Below are positions 33,103 to 41,309 of a DNA stretch of 64,000 nucleotides, one piece after another. The stretch lies in assembly GCF_048572895.1 (NCBI RefSeq), contig NZ_CP183878.1, positions 3,596,001 to 3,660,000 on the forward strand. Direction: 5' to 3'. Each line of letters opens with the position of its first letter. Position 1 is the stretch's first letter. Origin of the DNA: Psychrobacillus sp048572895 (GTDB lineage: Bacteria > Bacillota > Bacilli > Bacillales_A > Planococcaceae). Under the pieces are notes generated by a model, which was not told where the DNA came from, did not search any database, and was given only the letters and a program-made list of their open reading frames with translations. A program made the position numbers and the translations under genes.

Positions 33103-34482
33103 ATGTTTCGAATTTCATCTACAATTACGCCTCCTTTTCGAGAGGCACTATTTCTTATCTTAGTAATCATTTCTTTTATGGCGGTATGTATTATAAAATT
33201 TGATGCTGTACCCCATATGCCAATATTGTTTGCAATTTTACTTTTAATCATTTATGGATTAATCAAAAAGGTACCCTTCAATTTATTGGAAGAAGGTCTC
33301 ATAGAAGGCTCTAAAACGGGGCTGGGAGCAGTTTTTCTCTTTTTCTTTATAGGAATTTTAATAAGTAGCTGGATGATTGGTGGAACTATTCCAACGCTTA
33401 TTTATGTAGGCTTTCAATTCATATCACCGCATTTTTTCTTTGCCATTGTCTTTTTAATTACCTGCGTCATTGGTTTAGCCATCGGCAGCTCCTTAACTAC
33501 GGTTGCAACTGCCGGGGTGGCCTTTGTGGGGATCGCAAGTGCGATGGATATTTCACTGGCTATAACTGCCGGGGCTGTTGTCTCGGGTGCATTTTTCGGT
33601 GATAAGATGTCTCCATTATCTGATACAACGAATTTAGCATCAGCCATTGTTCGCGTGGATCTATTTGAGCATATTCGAAATATGGGTTGGACGACCATTC
33701 CAGCTTTTGTTATCGCAATTATTGGTTATGCATTGCTTTCTCCTAACAAAGAAATGCAGCAACTAGAACAAATAAATACACTGAAGGATGGTCTAATACA
33801 AACTGGCATGATTCATTGGTATTCGTTACTGCCTTTAGCTTTGCTTATTGTGCTGTCTTTTAAAAAAGTACCAGCTATTTTAGCTCTTGCACTGACCTCT
33901 GCTAGCGGAATAGCTGTTGCATATTTCCATCAGTTTTACTCTGCAAGTGAAGTATTAGATATCCTATTTAGTGGCTATATATCAGAAACTGGCATAGCAG
34001 CCATTGACTCCTTACTTTCTAGGGGTGGAATGACTAGTATGATGTTCACTATCTCACTTGTCTTACTAGCTCTGAGCATGGGTGGTCTGTTGTTTACTTT
34101 AGGTATTGTGCAAAGTTTACTGCAGAAAGTGGAGAGTTTATTGACAAGTGTTGGGAAGGTTATTTCAGCTGCGGCTTTTACCGCAATCGGAGTGAATGTA
34201 CTTATCGGAGAGCAATATTTATCGATTTTATTGACAGGTGAAACATTCCAGGCTCATTTTCAAAAAGTCGGATTAGCAAACAAAAATCTGGCTCGCGTGA
34301 TGGAGGATGCAGGTACTGTAGTAAATCCCCTGGTCCCTTGGAGTGTATGTGGGATTTTCATCACAGATGTGTTATCTGTTTCAACAATTGATTACTTGCC
34401 GTTCGCGTTCTTCTGTTTACTTTGTCCTATGCTTACTATTTTGTTCGGACTGACGGGCAAAACACTTACTTATAATAAATGA
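33103..34482 (+). CDS. nhaC: NhaC family Na+/H+ antiporter
   Basis: A membrane antiporter of about 459 residues and 11-12 helices expelling Na+ for H+. It shows IGLAIGSSLTTVATAGVAFVGIASAMDIS, SGAFFGDKMSPLSDTTNLASAI, the ion-binding signature of the NhaC/ArsB-like branch, and a mirrored second half with FTAIGVNVLIGEQYLSILLTG and EDAGTVVNPLVPWSVCGIF. The start follows a perfect AGGAGG at 8 nt. Related MleN and arginine-type carriers share this fold, so malate/lactate exchange is an alternative. The methyltransferase gene follows closely. Confidence 0.87.
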   Translation: MFRISSTITPPFREALFLILVIISFMAVCIIKFDAVPHMPILFAILLLIIYGLIKKVPFNLLEEGLIEGSKTGLGAVFLFFFIGILISSWMIGGTIPTLIYVGFQFISPHFFFAIVFLITCVIGLAIGSSLTTVATAGVAFVGIASAMDISLAITAGAVVSGAFFGDKMSPLSDTTNLASAIVRVDLFEHIRNMGWTTIPAFVIAIIGYALLSPNKEMQQLEQINTLKDGLIQTGMIHWYSLLPLALLIVLSFKKVPAILALALTSASGIAVAYFHQFYSASEVLDILFSGYISETGIAAIDSLLSRGGMTSMMFTISLVLLALSMGGLLFTLGIVQSLLQKVESLLTSVGKVISAAAFTAIGVNVLIGEQYLSILLTGETFQAHFQKVGLANKNLARVMEDAGTVVNPLVPWSVCGIFITDVLSVSTIDYLPFAFFCLLCPMLTILFGLTGKTLTYNK

Positions 34483-34534
34483 GATTGATGTGATACACTA
34501 TTTCCAAGTATATTACGAAAAAGTAGGCGATTTA

Positions 34535-35698
34535 ATGGAATTTCAGGAAATGAAAGAATACTTGCTCGAGCAAGTACTGAACAAGCAGTTAGTCACAGCA
34601 ACTATTAGTCAACCACGCACAAAATCTAATGAAGTAAAACGTGTAAAATTAAAACCGATCGAGATAAAAAATACCTATCATATCCAGCTCGAATACCAAT
34701 ATGAACGGATATTGAAGCATGAAAATATTGCATTAGAAGCATTTACAGAAAAATTAGATGATCTATTAGAACAATTTCGTCAGCTTCATATAGATTTCAA
34801 AGCAGAAAAAGTACAAGCTCAGCTTTCAAAGAAAAACAAAGTTATGTGGAAATCAGAGAAAGTAACAACTGCCAAAACAGTAGACCTCTCTCATAATCGA
34901 AAAAAGAATTATTTGTTGGACGAGCATACACCATACCCTTTTCTAATCCGATTAGGTGTGCAGACACCCGATGGAAAAATCAAAAAGCAAAAGTATGATA
35001 AGTTTAAACAAATTAATCGATTTATCGAGTTTATAGATGATACACTTGCCTACCTGCCAAAGGATAAAACCGTTAGAATTCTCGATTTCGGCTCAGGTAA
35101 ATCTTATTTGACGTTCGCATTGTATCATTATTTAAAAATCGAGAAAGGACTTGATATTCGGGTCACTGGGTTAGATTTGAAAAAAGAAGTAATTGAGGAA
35201 TGTGCACAAATTGCAGATGATTTAGGATACGAGCAGTTAGAGTTTTTAGTAGGAGATATTAATGATTACAACGATGAAACTGCTGTGGATATGGTAGTTA
35301 CCTTACATGCTTGCGACGTCGCAACAGATATGGCACTTGCACGAGCTGTTAAATGGGATGCGAGCGTAATTTTAAGTGTACCTTGCTGCCAGCATGAATT
35401 GAATACACAGCTAGATGCACCAGGTTTAGATATTATGTTGAAACATGGACTGATAAAAGAACGTTTTGCTGCTTTAGCAACGGATTCCATACGTGCAGAG
35501 ATTTTGAATATGGTTGGATACGAGGCACAATTAGTCGAGTTTATCGATATGGAAAACACACCGAAAAACATCTTAATACGTGCCTATAAAACTGGTAAAA
35601 AACCTACTTCCGAACAAATGGTAGGTTATCAGCAATTTAAACAGATGCTAAATGCAAAGCCGTTTTTGGAGAATGAATTGAAGGATTATTTGAATTGA
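34535..35698 (+). CDS. Class I SAM-dependent methyltransferase (Methyltransf_32 type)
   Basis: A protein of about 387 residues. The N-terminal third is basic and helical (KEYLLEQVLNKQLVTATISQPR ... YQYERILKHENIA); the SAM-binding domain starts near residue 195 with VRILDFGSGKSYLTFALYHYL (motif I), VTGLDLKKEV (motif II), and VTLHACDVATDMALARAV, SVPCCQHELN that are diagnostic of the Methyltransf_32 family. Homologues act on RNA or unknown substrates. A longer GTG start exists but lacks a ribosome binding site. It is 52 bp from nhaC with no terminator between, so co-transcription is likely. Confidence 0.82.
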   Translation: MEFQEMKEYLLEQVLNKQLVTATISQPRTKSNEVKRVKLKPIEIKNTYHIQLEYQYERILKHENIALEAFTEKLDDLLEQFRQLHIDFKAEKVQAQLSKKNKVMWKSEKVTTAKTVDLSHNRKKNYLLDEHTPYPFLIRLGVQTPDGKIKKQKYDKFKQINRFIEFIDDTLAYLPKDKTVRILDFGSGKSYLTFALYHYLKIEKGLDIRVTGLDLKKEVIEECAQIADDLGYEQLEFLVGDINDYNDETAVDMVVTLHACDVATDMALARAVKWDASVILSVPCCQHELNTQLDAPGLDIMLKHGLIKERFAALATDSIRAEILNMVGYEAQLVEFIDMENTPKNILIRAYKTGKKPTSEQMVGYQQFKQMLNAKPFLENELKDYLN

Positions 35699-35732
35699 TA
35701 GCGATTGAAATACTATGCCACTGGAGGATCTT

Positions 35733-35999
35733 ATGATGAAAGAACCAACTATTAAAAAAGTTGCTTATGGTGTAGCAATGGCGATCGCAATAATCATTGT
35801 GCACTTTATCGATGCTCGCGTTTATGCAATGCCTCCTATTTTCGCATTGTTTTTAGCGATTTTCATAACCTATCTTGGTATTGTATTTATAAAGAAATCT
35901 GGAAGATTCGATCAAACGATTTCTAGAACTAAATATAATTTAATAAATGCAATAGTGGTTTTTGTACTTTTTATCGCTTATTTTTCGATTTCAGGATAA
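35733..35999 (+). CDS. Small membrane protein, C-terminus abutting repeat R1
   Basis: About 88 residues with three hydrophobic segments (VAYGVAMAIAIIIVHFI, PPIFALFLAIFITYLGIVFI, LINAIVVFVLFIAYFSISG) and a basic loop between the second and third. I do not recognise the family. GGAGG lies 5 nt before the first of two adjacent ATGs. Its stop codon TAA is the TAA of ATAAGAAAAAC, the conserved first bases of repeat R1 copy 3, so the repeat provides the end of the gene; the native C-terminus may have been slightly longer. Confidence 0.65.
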   Translation: MMKEPTIKKVAYGVAMAIAIIIVHFIDARVYAMPPIFALFLAIFITYLGIVFIKKSGRFDQTISRTKYNLINAIVVFVLFIAYFSISG

Positions 36000-36580
36000 G
36001 AAAAACTGAGCAAAAAAACGCCCAGTTTAAGTCCAATACCTGTTTCTATCGTTTCCGAAGTGCTTTGGACAGAACTTGTCGCTTATATTATCACCGCGTG
36101 AATTTTTAGAGATGCTGGTAACCTTATGGCGTTCGTCTGTCCGTCGCCCTTCTACAACGCTTAGAAACAGATTAGTGCGTTATTGGATAACTAGAGAAAA
36201 GATACTATCTAATTCATAGAGTAAGCTCTCGAAGATGCAATTTCGTTCGCTATATCGCTACTTTATTTAGTAAATACTTACTATTTCTCTTTATTTCCAC
36301 TAGTATAAGAAAATTGTCTACCACCATCTATCATTGAATAACAGTATTTCTACTTCATCAGCGATTTCAAATCATTTTATCCCTACATTAACTGGAGCTA
36401 ATCTTATTATCTAAGCGATATGCTTTGCGACGAGTAACCGCAGGAGCATATGTTTTCCAGCGAGGAGGCTGAAGCTATGCCCGCGGAGAGTGTCCACCTG
36501 AAACGAAAATCATAGGAGTGTTTGTTCTCTTAAGTTTCATGAATTCAGTATTCATAGGGCATATACTTTTTTAAGCTTTA
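35996..36580 (+). repeat. Dispersed structured repeat R1, copy 3 (internal deletion)
   Basis: Begins ATAAGAAAAACTGAGC, with ACCTGTTTCTA at 36038 pairing with TAGAAACAG at 36162. The AT-rich middle is kept. Then the copy jumps from GCGATATG directly to CTTTGCGACGAGTAACCGCAGGAGC, lacking about 150 bp that copy 1 has, and ends with GAGGAGGCTGAAGC...CACCTGAAACGAAAATCAT. No ORF with coding character. Confidence 0.75.
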
Positions 36581-36632
36581 AAAAAGGAGTGGCCAAAAAG
36601 TATCTTAAGACACTCATTGGTCACTCTTTTCT
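36581..36632 (-). terminator. Terminator of the MacB-like ABC operon
   Basis: Hairpin AAAAGGAGTGGCCA/TGGTCACTCTTTT (one G-T pair) with U-rich flanks, ending at the stop of the permease gene. Confidence 0.75.
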
Positions 36633-36633
36633 T

Positions 36634-37926
36634 TTATAATTCCTGACGTAATGCTTGAATCACATCAATTTTAGTTGCTTTGCGAGCTGGTCTCCAACCA
36701 GAAACCATTGCGACTCCGATACTAATAGCTGAAGCTAGGACCACTAGCTGCCAAGGGATTAACGAAAACGTTATAGATAAATCTTGGAATTCATCCTCCC
36801 CTAAAGCTGCTCCAACAACCATCGGGAGTAGCCAGTTAGCTAGGAAACTCACTGCGTATGAAATAATAACCGCAAGCACAGTACCAATTATTCCAATCCA
36901 TGCGCTTTCCATTAAGAACAATCGTTGAATTAGTTTCGGGCTAGCTCCAATCGCTTTCATTACACCAATTTCGCGAGTTCGTTCGGTTACAGCCATTGTC
37001 ATTGTGTTGAAAATACCAATAGATGATATAAGAATGGCAATTGTTCCAACGAAGATTAGTCCAATTTTAAACGCCATAAAGAACACATCAATTTGCTCTA
37101 ATTGCTCTGATACAGAATAAACGCTATAGCCCATATCCTTTAACTCTTTTGTTACTGATTTCACATGCTCTAAACTAGATGTATAGATTTTAGTTGTTGT
37201 GTAAGTAAAGTTTTCCGGAACTTCTTCTGTATTTGCCTCATAAGCACTTTTCAATTCAGGTAGCCATGATTTATCCATTAAAATGCTTTGGTCTACAATC
37301 CAGTCTCTTGCTGGATTATCTGCTACTCCTACTACTGTAAAATCCCATTGTTCTGGCAACGCATTTTCCGAATCATGCGGTTGTAATGATAATGAAACTG
37401 TTTTACCTATAATCGACTTTTCATAACCCTTTGGAAGATCTGCCTCTTCTATACCTTCCTCTACTTTTGCACGTTCTGCGTCTGTCCATAAATTTTGTGC
37501 AAAGTGATAGCCTACTACTATCTCTGATTCATTTTGTGGCAATCGTCCTTCTGATAATTTAAGATTTGATTGTTCTTCCTCTTTCATATCAGTTAGTTGC
37601 AATTTTCCTTGTATCGAACGATCCTCTAGTTGGAAGTTTGTCGTCACATCCATGCTTGTTCTTTGAACGATTGCTCCAATATAGGGAACAGATTTAATTT
37701 CTTCGAGATTCAATTCTTCATTTTCATTCGGGTAAACTTCTACTTCCGTGATGGCTTGATCTTGTAGGATTTCCTTACGCATCGTATCTTGTATACCAAA
37801 TCCAATTGAAGCTAGTACGATTAAAAATGCACAACCCATTGTTGCGGCAAGCACTGTCATAAATACACGTAATTTGTTTTTCTTAATATGTTGGCGAACA
37901 AAGTCGAGCTGATCTTTAAATAGCAT
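36634..37926 (-). CDS. ABC transporter permease, MacB/FtsX family
   Basis: A 430-residue permease of the mechanotransmission type. An N-terminal helix (MTVLAATMGCAFLIVLASIGFG) is followed by a large extracytoplasmic MacB-like domain (about residues 45-265), then three helices with the FtsX core signature FNTMTMAVTERTREIGVMKAIGASPKLIQRLFLMESAWIG, and the end GWRPARKATKIDVIQALR. Such transporters pull on extracellular substrates, often exporting antimicrobial peptides or lipoproteins. Its ATG overlaps the stop of the ATPase gene (TAATG), so the two make one operon. Confidence 0.88.
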   Translation of the reverse strand: MLFKDQLDFVRQHIKKNKLRVFMTVLAATMGCAFLIVLASIGFGIQDTMRKEILQDQAITEVEVYPNENEELNLEEIKSVPYIGAIVQRTSMDVTTNFQLEDRSIQGKLQLTDMKEEEQSNLKLSEGRLPQNESEIVVGYHFAQNLWTDAERAKVEEGIEEADLPKGYEKSIIGKTVSLSLQPHDSENALPEQWDFTVVGVADNPARDWIVDQSILMDKSWLPELKSAYEANTEEVPENFTYTTTKIYTSSLEHVKSVTKELKDMGYSVYSVSEQLEQIDVFFMAFKIGLIFVGTIAILISSIGIFNTMTMAVTERTREIGVMKAIGASPKLIQRLFLMESAWIGIIGTVLAVIISYAVSFLANWLLPMVVGAALGEDEFQDLSITFSLIPWQLVVLASAISIGVAMVSGWRPARKATKIDVIQALRQEL

Positions 37927-38615
37927 TATAGAACATCTCCCTTAACTAACTCTCCGTCACGCATTTTAAATGTTCTATGTGCAATACTTGCCACTTCCTC
38001 GTCGTGCGTGATCATCACAAATGTTACACCTAGCGTGCTGTTTAAATCTTGTATTAGCAATAAAATCTCCCGCTCAGTTTCGGAATCTAGACTACCCGTT
38101 GGCTCATCTGCAAAGAGTATAGGCGGGTTTGTAATAAGTGCACGAGCAATACTTACACGTTGCTGCTGTCCCCCAGATAATTCGTTTGGATAATGGTCCC
38201 CAACCTCCGTTAGCCCTACCTTGTCCATCATTAGTTGGACACTTGCTTTTCTTTGTTTCGCAGATATACCCTTTAGCTTTAAAGGAAGCTCTACATTTTC
38301 AAAAGCGGATAATCCAGGCATCAGTTGAAAGTTTTGAAAGATGAAGCCAAAATTATTTAAACGGAAGGCTGCTCTTTCCGTTTCATTTAAATTAGCTGTT
38401 TCTTGTCCATTTACTGTAATTGAACCATTCTCCGGGCTCATAAATCCTGCTATCGTATGAAGCAAGGTTGACTTTCCAGAGCCACTTTTCCCTACAATTG
38501 CCACGATTTCTCCTTGTTTTACGTCGAACGATAAACCTTTTAACACTGGTACTTTCTTCTCTTTTCCTTTTTTTCCTATTAGAAATGTATGATTCACTTG
38601 CTTAACTTGTATCAT
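37926..38615 (-). CDS. ABC transporter ATPase, MacB/LolD family
   Basis: Cytoplasmic ATPase partner of the MacB-like permease. The 229-residue protein has Walker A GKSGSGKST, Q-loop FIFQNFQLMPGLSAFENVELPL, signature LSGGQQQRVSIARAL, Walker B ILFADEPTGSLD and the H-loop VMITHDEEVA. Residues typical of LolD-type ATPases (FQNFQLMP, ADEPTGSLD) are clear. A ribosome binding site GGAGGGTAAATA precedes the ATG. No two-component system is next to it, so the substrate and inducer are not indicated. Confidence 0.9.
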   Translation of the reverse strand: MIQVKQVNHTFLIGKKGKEKKVPVLKGLSFDVKQGEIVAIVGKSGSGKSTLLHTIAGFMSPENGSITVNGQETANLNETERAAFRLNNFGFIFQNFQLMPGLSAFENVELPLKLKGISAKQRKASVQLMMDKVGLTEVGDHYPNELSGGQQQRVSIARALITNPPILFADEPTGSLDSETEREILLLIQDLNSTLGVTFVMITHDEEVASIAHRTFKMRDGELVKGDVL

Positions 38616-38707
38616 TTATTTACCCTCCTGTTTCACTACTTCACTCATTGTACCCACCATTTCTTAACATTCTAGAAGGATAAAAATGAAGAAATTCTTA
38701 AGATAAG

Positions 38708-38843
38708 CCGAAAAGCGGAAACTCCTATGAAAGCCCCGACTAGCGCTGGAAGGGTTTCGCCGTAAAGGCGCCCTTTGCCTTTATCGAAAACCTGAAGCGA
38801 CTCGAGGGGCTAGGCGTTGAAGCTAGACAAGGAAGAAATATGG
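38708..38843 (-). repeat. Dispersed palindromic repeat R2, copy a
   Basis: On the minus strand it reads TTGTCTAGCTTCAACGCCTA, CCCCTCGAGTCGCTTCAG, an AAAGGC/GCCTTT hairpin, CTTCCAGCGCTAGTCGGGGC and TAGGAGTTTCCGC. The ends form nested stems (GCCCC with GGGGC). It shares these blocks with three copies elsewhere in the window. No ORF. Confidence 0.75.
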
Positions 38844-38944
38844 AAGGCGCCTGGAACTGGACATGTTGAAATGCGTAAGCAACTATCTATTAGTCAATTT
38901 CATAATTACTTGTTTCGTCGTATTACCGTTAAAATTAATAAGAG

Positions 38945-38971
38945 TCAAACTTTCTTTCAGCTAACCCCGTC
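38945..38971 (+). promoter_or_regulatory. ECF-type promoter of sigV-rsiV
   Basis: TCAAAC at -35 and CGTC at -10 with a 17-nt spacer, the pattern recognised by ECF factors of the SigV/SigX/SigW group (AAC...CGTC), consistent with autoregulation. The 12-bp palindrome ACGTTCGAACGT follows near 38983. Confidence 0.6.
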
Positions 38972-39024
38972 TAATTACTAGTACGTTCGAACGTTACAGC
39001 TAGAAAAAGGAGCACACCCATGTC

Positions 39025-39522
39025 ATGACAAAATCAGAAAAGTTTCAACTAGTGGAAAACTATATCATTGAAAACCAAAATGCCCATTACCGGCTTGCCT
39101 ATAGCTATGTAAAAAGTAAGGAATCTGCCCTGGACATTATTCAAGACAGTATTATGAAAGCTTTAAAATCGATTGATTCACTGGAGCAAATCGGATATTT
39201 GAAAACATGGTTTTACCGCATATTAATAAATACTTCCATAGATTTTCTTCATAAAAACAAACGAATGGTTGTTGTGGAAGATGAAGTTTTAGACTTTCAT
39301 TTATCCTCCACTGAAATGGAAGTACCAGATATCGATTTGTACGAGGCAATTGATCAATTAGCACCCAAACAGAAGACACTTATTATTCTTCGTTTTTTTG
39401 AGGATATGAAAATAGAAGATATTGCAAAGATGCTTGATGTAAACCAAAACACCATCAAAACAAGACTATATGCTGCTTTAAGGAAATTACGTGCCAATAT
39501 GGAAGAGAAGGTGAAAGCATGA
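39025..39522 (+). CDS. sigV: ECF sigma factor SigV
   Basis: A 165-residue extracytoplasmic-function sigma factor: region 2 (AYSYVKSKESALDIIQDSIMKALKSIDSL ... LKTWFYRILINTSIDFLHKNKR) for -10 recognition and region 4 (LAPKQKTLIILRFFEDMKIEDIAKMLDVNQNTIKTRLYAALRKLR) for -35 recognition. The next gene is a clear RsiV homologue, so this is SigV, activated when RsiV binds lysozyme and is cleaved. AAGGAG is 12 nt upstream of this ATG, while an ATG at ideal spacing opens only M-S-stop overlapping the start. It overlaps rsiV by 4 nt. Confidence 0.9.
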   Translation: MTKSEKFQLVENYIIENQNAHYRLAYSYVKSKESALDIIQDSIMKALKSIDSLEQIGYLKTWFYRILINTSIDFLHKNKRMVVVEDEVLDFHLSSTEMEVPDIDLYEAIDQLAPKQKTLIILRFFEDMKIEDIAKMLDVNQNTIKTRLYAALRKLRANMEEKVKA

Positions 39523-40394
39523 GCAAGTTAAATGATTCAAAAAAACAATATAACGATATTGAAATTCCAGCAGAGTTGAAACAAGTAGTAAGTAAATCCA
39601 TTCAAACTGTGAAAATGGAACAATCAAAGAAAAAGCCATCTTTCAAAAAGTTTGGAATTGGAGTTGCGGCAGCTGCAACAATCTTTGTAGCAAGTGTCAA
39701 TATGAATCCCGCCCTTGCTCAATCACTATCCAAGGTACCTATTCTTGGATCCATCGTTCAAGTCATCTCGATACAAGAAATAACTATAGAAGAGGACACA
39801 TACAACGCAGATTTAAAAGTACCAAATGTAACTGGATTGAATAATAAAGAATTAGAAAATAGTCTAAATGAAAAATATATTGCAGAAAACAAAGCACTTT
39901 ATGAAGGATTTCAAAAAGAGATGGAGGCACTGAAGGAAGTGGGCGGGGGCCATCTTGGTGTCGTATCTACGTATGAAGTAGTGACGGATACTGATGAGAT
40001 TCTTTCGATTAGCCGCTACGAAGCGAACTCAGTAGGTTCTTCATCCACAACAATGCGGATAGATACAATTGATAAAAAAAATGAAGTTCTAATCACATTG
40101 CCTAGTCTATTTAAAGACGACGGTTATGCCGCTACAATTTCCAAATATATTAAGAGTGAAATGTCCAAAGAGATGGCAGCGGATGAAACAATTACGTATT
40201 GGATTGCGAGTGAAGAAGAAATTGGCTTTGAGTCTATTCGATCGGACCAAACATTCTCTATTACGGCAGATCATAAGTTGACTATATCCTTCGATAAATA
40301 CGAGATTGCTCCAGGTTATATGGGGGTTATTACTTTTGAAATACCTACAGAGGTCATAAAGAATGAGTTAATCAGTGATTATTATATTAAGTGA
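39519..40394 (+). CDS. rsiV: Anti-sigma-V factor / lysozyme receptor RsiV
   Basis: A 291-residue single-pass membrane protein. The cytosolic N-terminus (about 1-45, basic) binds SigV; one membrane helix (FGIGVAAAATIFVASVNMNPALA) follows; then an extracellular DUF4179/DUF3298-type domain. It matches Bacillus RsiV in many blocks: NIEIP-like start, SKVPILGSIVQVI, NNKELENSLNEKY, DYEVV-like TYEVVTDT, TIDKKNEVLITLPSLF, DHKLTISFDKYEIAPGYMGV and FEIPTEVI. In B. subtilis lysozyme binding exposes RsiV to signal peptidase and RasP. The peptidoglycan O-acetylase oatA that follows in Bacillus is absent here. Confidence 0.92.
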   Translation: MSKLNDSKKQYNDIEIPAELKQVVSKSIQTVKMEQSKKKPSFKKFGIGVAAAATIFVASVNMNPALAQSLSKVPILGSIVQVISIQEITIEEDTYNADLKVPNVTGLNNKELENSLNEKYIAENKALYEGFQKEMEALKEVGGGHLGVVSTYEVVTDTDEILSISRYEANSVGSSSTTMRIDTIDKKNEVLITLPSLFKDDGYAATISKYIKSEMSKEMAADETITYWIASEEEIGFESIRSDQTFSITADHKLTISFDKYEIAPGYMGVITFEIPTEVIKNELISDYYIK

Positions 40395-40476
40395 ATGTAG
40401 GGATATTCGACCGATTACCTAGCTTATTCAATCGATAATCAGATCACATCAACCGATTCCTAAAATCCACACGCAC

Positions 40477-40523
40477 AAAAAAACTGCTCCTTCTCACGAG
40501 ATTGTGAAAAGGAGCAGTTTTTT
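40477..40523. terminator. Bidirectional terminator between rsiV and PCYCGC lipoprotein gene
   Basis: Hairpin AAAAACTGCTCCTT/AAGGAGCAGTTTTT with an inner CTCAC/GTGA part, flanked by A- and T-runs. Confidence 0.9.
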
Positions 40524-40524
40524 A

Positions 40525-41016
40525 TTATGAAGGCATTGGTGTTTCTGTTGGTGCCGCATAACCCTCTTTATATGTTTCATCAATAGTATTGCGAATTTCT
40601 ACTAGTGACTTTCCTTCTTGAATCATTTGGATGGAAGCAATAGCTGTTTCTAGACAGGCTGCACAACGAGTTCCATGATCATCCCAAACAACTTCCCCAT
40701 TTTCTTTTATTTCATGGACGAAACAGTTGAAATTACTTTTATGCCCTGCACTATCTCCGCACCCACAATAACAAGGCATCCATTTTAGTACATCATTGGC
40801 CTTTGCAGCGGCTTGATAAACAAGCTTCATATCCTCAGATTGTGTATCTAAGAAAGCAGGTAATACGTCTGTTGACGCGGTTGTTTCTTGTAAATCTCCA
40901 TTATCTAAATGGCCGACATGATCCTTGTGCTCTTCATGATTTTCTTGCTTATTTTCTTTGCCACATGCCGATAACACTAATATACAGCTGAATAAAATCA
41001 AAAGTATTTTTTTCAT
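40525..41016 (-). CDS. PCYCGC motif lipoprotein
   Basis: A 163-residue lipoprotein: signal helix and lipobox VLSAC (Cys18), a His/Glu-rich linker (NHEEHKDHVGHLDNG), and the domain that names the family with PCYCGC at residues 81-86 followed by CFVHEIK and CAACLE. The clustered cysteines and histidines indicate metal binding on the outside of the membrane, probably copper or another soft metal; the role is not established. The His-rich linker is a further metal-like feature. Monocistronic, sharing a terminator with rsiV. Confidence 0.85.
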   Translation of the reverse strand: MKKILLILFSCILVLSACGKENKQENHEEHKDHVGHLDNGDLQETTASTDVLPAFLDTQSEDMKLVYQAAAKANDVLKWMPCYCGCGDSAGHKSNFNCFVHEIKENGEVVWDDHGTRCAACLETAIASIQMIQEGKSLVEIRNTIDETYKEGYAAPTETPMPS

Positions 41017-41048
41017 AACTTGAGAACAATCCTTTTTTACTTAATATC

Positions 41049-41175
41049 TGTCTAGCTCCAGATGCCAGCAGCTCTATCGCTTCTGACTTGCGGGGCAGTA
41101 CGATGTGGGTTAGTCAGTCTTCACAACACGGTGTCACGACGACTAACTTCCAAAACACAGGCGCTTGCGCTTTTC
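41049..41175 (+). repeat. Dispersed palindromic repeat R2, copy b (variant core)
   Basis: Opens with TGTCTAGCTCCAG and ends GGCGCTTGCGCTTTTC like copy c, but its middle is the GGGTTAGTCAGTC ... GACTAACTTCC hairpin enclosing an inner CACAACACGG/GTGTCACG part. It is placed head-to-tail with copy c. Confidence 0.75.
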
Positions 41176-41179
41176 TTTC

Positions 41180-41301
41180 TGTCTAGCTCCAGACGCCTAG
41201 CCCTTCGAGTCGCTTCAGACCTGCGAATAAAGGCAAAGGCTGCCTTTATTACAAGTCTTCCAGCGCTTGTCAGGGCTATCATAGGCGCTTGCGCTTTTCT
41301 T
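41180..41301 (+). repeat. Dispersed palindromic repeat R2, copy c
   Basis: Reads TGTCTAGCTCCAGACGCCTA, GCCCTTCGAGTCGCTTCAG, hairpin AATAAAGGC/GCCTTTATT, CTTCCAGCGCTTGTCAGGGC and TAGGCGCTTGCGC. Outer stems CGCCTA/TAGGCG and GCCC/GGGC nest around the inner hairpin. Very similar to copy a. Confidence 0.8.
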
Positions 41302-41309
41302 ATAGCCTT

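Noticed and set aside
38981..39000. ACGTTCGAACGT palindrome as an SOS (LexA) box
   Set aside because: The Bacillus LexA consensus is CGAACNNNNGTTCG; the half-site order and spacing here do not match.
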